DNA from: Sphingobacteriales bacterium
Lineage (GTDB): Bacteria; Bacteroidota; Bacteroidia; Chitinophagales; Chitinophagaceae
Assembly: GCA_003963365.1 (NCBI GenBank)
Contig: RXJG01000002.1
Coordinates: 263,190 to 327,189, forward strand
Direction of reading: 5' to 3'
Length of the DNA stretch: 64,000 nt
This document shows, in pieces, positions 59,615-64,000 of this stretch. The position numbers and the translations under genes were made by a program. The number at the start of each line of letters is the position of its first letter. Position 1 is the stretch's first letter. The notes under the pieces were generated by a model that saw nothing but the letters and a program-made list of their open reading frames with translations, searched no databases and was not told where the DNA came from.

Positions 59615-62314
59615 TTATATCACCCATTTCATTCTTTTAACAAACTGTATCAGCAAAAGTGACAGAAAAGAGGCTATTACAACAACCGCCCAATCCTTCC
59701 ATCCATATATTGTTACTTCCAATACATTCCTTACGGGGACAATCCAATAAGATAACATTGCGATGATGATACAACTCACTACTGCATACCACACATATTT
59801 GTTACGGAATACTTCCGTTTTGTGAAATGCCACTCCTCTTTCAAATGACATGTTGAACACATGAAGGATTTGTGAAAAAATGAGTGAGTAAAAAAGTATG
59901 TTGTTGCATAATTCACCATTCCAAGTTTCTGTATTATGCAGCAATTCGTGACTTACAAAAACTGCTCCTATCGTTGTGATTGAAATGATAGCAGAATAAG
60001 TAAAAATAGCCGACCATCTTTTTTTGTCAATAATGGAAGTCTCCGATGAATAGGGCTTTCTCTGCATGATATGCGGGGCCGCTTCTGTAACCCCCAATGC
60101 TAATGCAGGCAATACGTCCGTTACCAAATTGATAAATAAAATTTGCAAGGGGAATAATTGGAAATGCAGGTTAAGCACAGAGGCACTTGCCACTATCAAG
60201 AGTTCACTCAAATTACAGCTCAACAGGAAAATGACAAACTTGCGGATGTTATCAAATATCACCCGTCCCTGTTTTATTGCTAATACAATTGATGAAAAAG
60301 CGTCGTCTTTCAATACCATATCTGCCACTTCCTGGGCTACCTGCGTACCCCGCTGACCCATTGCAATGCCAATATCTGCTTTCTTTAATGCAGGTGCATC
60401 ATTCACGCCATCACCAGTCATTCCCACTACCATTTTCTTTTGCTGGAACAATGAAACAAGATTTAATTTATGTTCCGGTGAAACACGGGCAAAGACAGGT
60501 GCGTTAAGCCACTTTTCTTTATCCTCATCGGTGAGTTGGTTATAAGGTTTCATATCATTTCCATGCATTACCTCATCTTCTTGCTTTGCAAGTCCTAACT
60601 GCATGGCAATATTTTTAGCGGTGGCCGGATGGTCACCAGTAATCATTACTACTTTGATACCTGCTGATTTACATTCTTCAATAGCGGCAGGTACTTCTTG
60701 TCTTGGAGGGTCAATAAATCCAATCAAGCCAGCAAGAGTCAGATGATGCAGAAAATCCTTTTCTTTTTCTTTTGAATTTCTGAATGCAAATGCCAGCATT
60801 CTTAATCCGGATTGTGCTTTTCGTTCTGCAATTGTTAACCATTCTTTTCTCTTATCAGAAGTGAGTTCAACTATTTTGCCTCCTTCCAGTACAGCAGAGC
60901 AACAGGTTAGTAATTCTTCCACGGCCCCTTTGGCTGCAATAAAAAAATCCTGATTGTTTTTGTGAAGGGTCGCCATTATTTTAGTTTCGGAAGAGAATGG
61001 TATTTCATCCACTTTCGGAAATTGCCTGTGATGGTCTTCAGGTTTTCTGTCTGAACAAAATACCATCTTAAGCAAACCCACTTCCAGGGGGTCGCCTGAT
61101 TCTTTCTCGGACTGGCCGTCGTAATAATAGGAGGCTGTATTACACAATGCGGCTGTTCTATGAAGAAGAGAATATGCCATAGAGTTCCTGAGGCTTTCAT
61201 CGTCTTCAAACTTTATGGATGCATTTGAAATGTCCGCAGCAATGCGTGAAGCTTTGTTATGTGTTTGGATAAATGCCGCTTCAATTTTGTTTTGAGTAAG
61301 AGTGCCGGTTTTATCCGTACAAATAACATTTGTTCCGCCAAGTGTTTCAACAGCAGATAATTTTTTTACAATTACGTTATATTTTGCCATACGAAGCATA
61401 CCAAAGGCCAGGGCCAATGTAGCCACAATAGGAAGACCTTCAGGTATAGCGGCAACGGCCAGGGCTATGGATGTTTCCAGCATCTCCACTATCTTTTGCC
61501 CGTTTAAAATACCTGCTACAAAAATTATTACAAGAAGTCCAACGGTAATCCAAATTAATTTCTTACTGAATTGCTGTATCTTTTTTTCCAGAGGTGTAGC
61601 GGCCTGCTGTGCCTGTTGAACCATCTTTGCCACAGAACCAAGTTCTGTTGACATACCAGTATGAACTACCACTGCATATCCATTCCCTTTGGTAACAAAA
61701 GTTCCTTTATACAGCATATTATTACGTTCAGCCAATGGTGTTTCATTTTTAAGTGAAGATATTATTTTCTCTACCGGTAAGGATTCTCCTGTTAATGCTG
61801 ATTCATCTGTCTGCAATTGAGTTAATTTTATCAATCTTGCATCAGCGGTAATCATATCGCCACCTTCTACAAACAGTATATCACCCGGTACCACTTCTTC
61901 AGACGGGATTTGTGTGAGTTTACCATCACGAAGAACTCTGGCAGGAACCATTGTAAGTTTTTTTAACGCTTCCATAGATCTTTCTGCCTGGAATTCCATT
62001 AAAAAACCTATGACTGCATTAATGATGATTACAGCTACGATGGCAAAGCCATCCAGCCACTCTTTAAAGAAGAAAGACAGCCCTGCAGCAACTGCTAACA
62101 ATAAAACAAAGGGGCTGATAAATTGATTCAGTAGTATTGTGAACACACTAATTTTTTTGCCTGCCTCAATTTTATTGTATCCAACAAATGACAATCTTCT
62201 TTCTGCTTCTGTGAGGGACAATCCATTTTCCGGGTCCGCATGGAGATGCGATATTACCGCTTTGTCATCCAGTGACCATGCCACTTTTACTTCATCTATG
62301 TCCGGTAGTTTCAT
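59615..62314 (-). CDS. P2-type cation-transporting ATPase (Ca2+/PMR1-like)
   Basis: This 899-residue pump has the P2A layout: an N-terminal cation-ATPase domain (VAWSLDDKAVISHLHADPEN), actuator TGES (DESALTGESLPVEK), TM4 motif AAIPEGLPIVATLALA (about 295), phosphorylation Asp334 in ICTDKTGTLT, the hinge GMTGDGVNDAPALKKADIG, and a long C-terminal set of helices (LINLVTDVLPALALG). It probably exports Ca2+ or Mn2+ or similar ions. It is not a P1B heavy-metal pump: no CPC/CPH motif. It lies downstream of the DUF5676 gene (46 bases) and forms the right-end stress module with PPK2. Confidence 0.9.
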   Translation of the reverse strand: MKLPDIDEVKVAWSLDDKAVISHLHADPENGLSLTEAERRLSFVGYNKIEAGKKISVFTILLNQFISPFVLLLAVAAGLSFFFKEWLDGFAIVAVIIINAVIGFLMEFQAERSMEALKKLTMVPARVLRDGKLTQIPSEEVVPGDILFVEGGDMITADARLIKLTQLQTDESALTGESLPVEKIISSLKNETPLAERNNMLYKGTFVTKGNGYAVVVHTGMSTELGSVAKMVQQAQQAATPLEKKIQQFSKKLIWITVGLLVIIFVAGILNGQKIVEMLETSIALAVAAIPEGLPIVATLALAFGMLRMAKYNVIVKKLSAVETLGGTNVICTDKTGTLTQNKIEAAFIQTHNKASRIAADISNASIKFEDDESLRNSMAYSLLHRTAALCNTASYYYDGQSEKESGDPLEVGLLKMVFCSDRKPEDHHRQFPKVDEIPFSSETKIMATLHKNNQDFFIAAKGAVEELLTCCSAVLEGGKIVELTSDKRKEWLTIAERKAQSGLRMLAFAFRNSKEKEKDFLHHLTLAGLIGFIDPPRQEVPAAIEECKSAGIKVVMITGDHPATAKNIAMQLGLAKQEDEVMHGNDMKPYNQLTDEDKEKWLNAPVFARVSPEHKLNLVSLFQQKKMVVGMTGDGVNDAPALKKADIGIAMGQRGTQVAQEVADMVLKDDAFSSIVLAIKQGRVIFDNIRKFVIFLLSCNLSELLIVASASVLNLHFQLFPLQILFINLVTDVLPALALGVTEAAPHIMQRKPYSSETSIIDKKRWSAIFTYSAIISITTIGAVFVSHELLHNTETWNGELCNNILFYSLIFSQILHVFNMSFERGVAFHKTEVFRNKYVWYAVVSCIIIAMLSYWIVPVRNVLEVTIYGWKDWAVVVIASFLSLLLIQFVKRMKWVI

Positions 62315-62360
62315 AAATATTTATTTACATTTTAAATACTGTCTGCATAGACATTCATCA

Positions 62361-62654
62361 TTATTGTTTACTGGGCTTCCTGCTAATGTGCATCATAATA
62401 TTGTATATGGCCGCTATACTTGCTCCTGCAAGCCATGAAATAATAAACACTTCAAATAGCCCCATTACAGCTTCCGTCGCTGATACATGCATACGAATAA
62501 CCGGAGATGTATCAATACCGTGTAAAAGGTTATTGAAGAATTGTATGGTTCCCTCACGACCTACAGTTGCCATTATAATTACACAGCCCAGATACAGAAG
62601 CATCCCCGTTATGCCACAGGCAAAGCCAAACCTTTTAATGTGAATGCTGTTCAT
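62361..62654 (-). CDS. DUF5676 family membrane protein
   Basis: This 97-residue protein has two hydrophobic segments: FGFACGITGMLLYLGCVIIM and AVMGLFEVFIISWLAGASIAAIYN. Between them is a typical stretch with FFNNLLHGIDTSPVIRM. This is the pattern of DUF5676, a small membrane family of unknown function common near heavy-metal pumps. I chose the ATG at 62654; a longer open frame upstream overlaps the DUF2933 gene. It overlaps DUF2933 by 20 bases, indicating one operon. Confidence 0.85.
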   Translation of the reverse strand: MNSIHIKRFGFACGITGMLLYLGCVIIMATVGREGTIQFFNNLLHGIDTSPVIRMHVSATEAVMGLFEVFIISWLAGASIAAIYNIMMHISRKPSKQ

Positions 62655-62838
62655 GATTTGATTTTTTTGAGTTATCAGAATGATGGTGCATCGGCATAAG
62701 CAAATGACAGGCAAACATGGCTGCCACGAAAATGAATACCGACCAATTACCCCTGATTCCAAATAGCGGTGCCATAAAAATCAGCAACAGGGGAAGGGCG
62801 CAGCCCACCAGCATCATCAGTGTATGTTTCCATTTCAT
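62635..62838 (-). CDS. DUF2933 family small membrane protein
   Basis: This 67-residue protein has two short hydrophobic segments (TLMMLVGCALPLLLIFMAPL; WSVFIFVAAMFACHLLMPMH) and a His-rich end (HHHSDNSKKSNHEQHSH). These match the DUF2933 family, which is found with metal and oxidative-stress genes. The MPMHHH motif and His tail suggest metal binding at the membrane surface. It overlaps the DUF5676 gene. Confidence 0.8.
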   Translation of the reverse strand: MKWKHTLMMLVGCALPLLLIFMAPLFGIRGNWSVFIFVAAMFACHLLMPMHHHSDNSKKSNHEQHSH

Positions 62839-62910
62839 ATAATTCCATTTAAACTTCTATAACTTATTAAGCAGGCAACTACTTATTCTTTTCATACTAA
62901 ATTAGCAGCC

Positions 62911-63006
62911 TCATTTATCTTTTTTCCTTTTTCCCGAAGCCCAAATAGCGTAAACAATCAAAGCCAAACAAAGTACTGCTCCTCCGATAAAATAATACTT
63001 ATTCAT
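62911..63006 (-). CDS. 31-residue membrane miniprotein
   Basis: The ORF encodes MNKYYFIGGAVLCLALIVYA followed by IWASGKRKKDK: one transmembrane helix with a basic tail. It lies 39 bases after the stop of ppk2 and 72 bases before DUF2933 on the same strand, and a similar 35-residue miniprotein lies upstream of ppk2. It is too short for a firm call but composition, position and similarity of plan support it. Confidence 0.5.
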   Translation of the reverse strand: MNKYYFIGGAVLCLALIVYAIWASGKRKKDK

Positions 63007-63045
63007 AGTAAACATTTAAATCATTAAAGACTATCTTTTTCATTT

Positions 63046-63792
63046 TTATTTTTTATCACCTGGATATTTCATCTCCAGAGATTCTAATTTGCTTACTATC
63101 GTCTTTGCTACCAGGTAATTCCTGTACCATTTATTATCTGCCGGAATAATCTGCCAGGGAATATCATCGCTACAACGATTAATAATATTTTCATAAGTGC
63201 GGATATAATCATCCCATTTTTCAGATTCCGTCCCATCGGATGCTTTATATTTCCATTTCTTTAATGGGTCGGTCAATCTTTCTTCAAGCCTCTTCGTTTG
63301 TTCATCTCTGCTGATATGGAGATAAAATTTTAAAATGATTGTTCCATCATCTTCCAGTTGTTGCTCAAATGAATTGATATAATCGTACCTGCGGTCAATA
63401 AGTTTTTTATTCAGCAATCCATGTACGGTTGGAACAAGAATGTCTTCATAGTGTGAACGGTTAAAAATCTGGATGCGTCCTTTTTCCGGCAATCGTTGAT
63501 AAAAGCGCCACAGAAAATCATGCATTCTTTCTTTATCACAGGGTTCTGCAAAGGAGTTAGCATGCACTCCCAATGGATTAACACAGGAAAATACATGTCG
63601 TATTGTCCCATCTTTACCAGATGTATCCATGCCCTGGAAAATGATTAGCATACTTTTTGAACCATTTGCATAGAATAAATGTTGCAGCGAAAACATTTTT
63701 TTGTGCAACGACAAAAGTTCCCTTTTCAGTTCCTCTTTATTTGCATTGCCCGGTGCGCCGGTGTCAATTTTGTTTAATTGAATTTGCTTCAT
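63046..63792 (-). CDS. ppk2: Polyphosphate kinase 2 family protein
   Basis: This 248-residue protein has the PPK2 P-loop GMDTSGKDG (54-62), the lid/Arg-containing stretch VFSCVNPLGVHANSF, and the Walker B-like IQIFNRSHYEDILV. PPK2 enzymes move phosphate between polyphosphate and nucleotides or AMP/ADP; the exact class (I, II or III) is not told by motifs alone. I chose the ATG at 63792; a TTG six bases upstream is in frame. It may supply NTPs or buffer polyphosphate-metal complexes, as polyphosphate binds heavy metals. It leads the right-end module. Confidence 0.9.
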   Translation of the reverse strand: MKQIQLNKIDTGAPGNANKEELKRELLSLHKKMFSLQHLFYANGSKSMLIIFQGMDTSGKDGTIRHVFSCVNPLGVHANSFAEPCDKERMHDFLWRFYQRLPEKGRIQIFNRSHYEDILVPTVHGLLNKKLIDRRYDYINSFEQQLEDDGTIILKFYLHISRDEQTKRLEERLTDPLKKWKYKASDGTESEKWDDYIRTYENIINRCSDDIPWQIIPADNKWYRNYLVAKTIVSKLESLEMKYPGDKK

Positions 63793-63848
63793 GACCAACC
63801 TTTATCATTTGTGCAACAATCATTTTTTCTTTTTATTATCAGTCTTTC

Positions 63849-63956
63849 TCATTTTCTTTTTCTTGAAATCCAGAATAGATACGCTACCACAATAATGAAG
63901 AATATTGTTGCCGCTATGTACACAATATCCAGCCCGAAAAAATAATCCTGTTTCAT
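63849..63956 (-). CDS. 35-residue membrane miniprotein
   Basis: The ORF encodes MKQDYFFGLDIVYIAATIFF then IIVVAYLFWISRKRK, one transmembrane helix with a basic end. It lies 57 bases upstream of ppk2 on the same strand. It has the same plan as the 31-residue protein at 62911-63006. Family not recognised. Confidence 0.5.
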   Translation of the reverse strand: MKQDYFFGLDIVYIAATIFFIIVVAYLFWISRKRK

Positions 63957-64000
63957 ACATAGGTTTTTTACAACAAAAAATATTACATCTTCATACCTTC

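Noticed and set aside
1..64000. CRISPR array, tRNA or rRNA genes, integrase or transposase
   Set aside because: I looked for regularly spaced repeats, tRNA cloverleaf ends and recombinase motifs and saw none. The mobile-element origin of the left edge is therefore only inferred from SSB and DUF932.

Overview
The window reads as a chromosomal accessory region of a Bacteroidota bacterium, probably of the Chitinophagaceae or a close relative. The evidence is AT-rich DNA, start codons without Shine-Dalgarno sequences, candidate promoters of the TAnnTTTG type, and many protein families largely confined to Bacteroidota (DUF6660-like, HYC_CC_PP, DUF2911, DUF4136, fused CzcA-TolC pumps). Nearly everything is on the minus strand; the plus-strand genes are two defence-like genes at 9.5-11.7 kb and one TonB-dependent receptor at 42.5-44.7 kb.

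Left part (1-11.9 kb): two plasmid/ICE-type genes (DUF932 protein, SSB), a gamma-glutamylcyclotransferase-like gene, a complete type I Wadjet system (jetA-jetB-jetC-jetD, 9399 to 2829), and divergently a GmrSD-like DUF262/DUF1524 protein plus a possible small nuclease. Two related two-hairpin DNA elements (E1 1913-2038, E2 2670-2820) bracket the cyclotransferase gene. They keep flanking sequence and replace stem bases on both arms together.

Centre and right (11.9-59.4 kb): a large metal resistance island. It holds a Zn/Cd/Pb-type P1B ATPase, a NicO/UreH-like permease, an RND adaptor with a giant CzcA-TolC fusion, a CPH-type (CopB-like) copper ATPase, two multicopper oxidases, a Met-rich DUF2231 membrane protein, a second RND set (TolC, adaptor, permease), and a third set with two CusB-like adaptors and a permease broken into two ORFs. 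Around these are small secreted Cys-, His- or Met-rich proteins. Nine copies of the short heavy-metal-binding module (CPMHP..PGxCPxCGM) lie in five proteins. Together they suggest capture, oxidation and export of Cu/Ag and Zn/Cd/Co from the periplasm. No recognisable metal-sensing transcription factor or two-component system is encoded here.

Inserted at 45-47.8 kb is a metabolic trio (class I amidotransferase, D-lactate dehydrogenase-like, PfkB kinase). The right end (59.6-64 kb) has a P2-type cation ATPase, DUF5676 and DUF2933 membrane proteins, PPK2 and two membrane miniproteins; this looks like a stress or energy-limitation module.

The most unusual signals are non-coding: E1/E2, a second dispersed palindromic repeat (15647-15725 and 30491-30570), a three-way-junction-like structure at 41487-41576 just before the start of a TolC gene, and the general placement of long palindromes right after stop codons of minus-strand genes.
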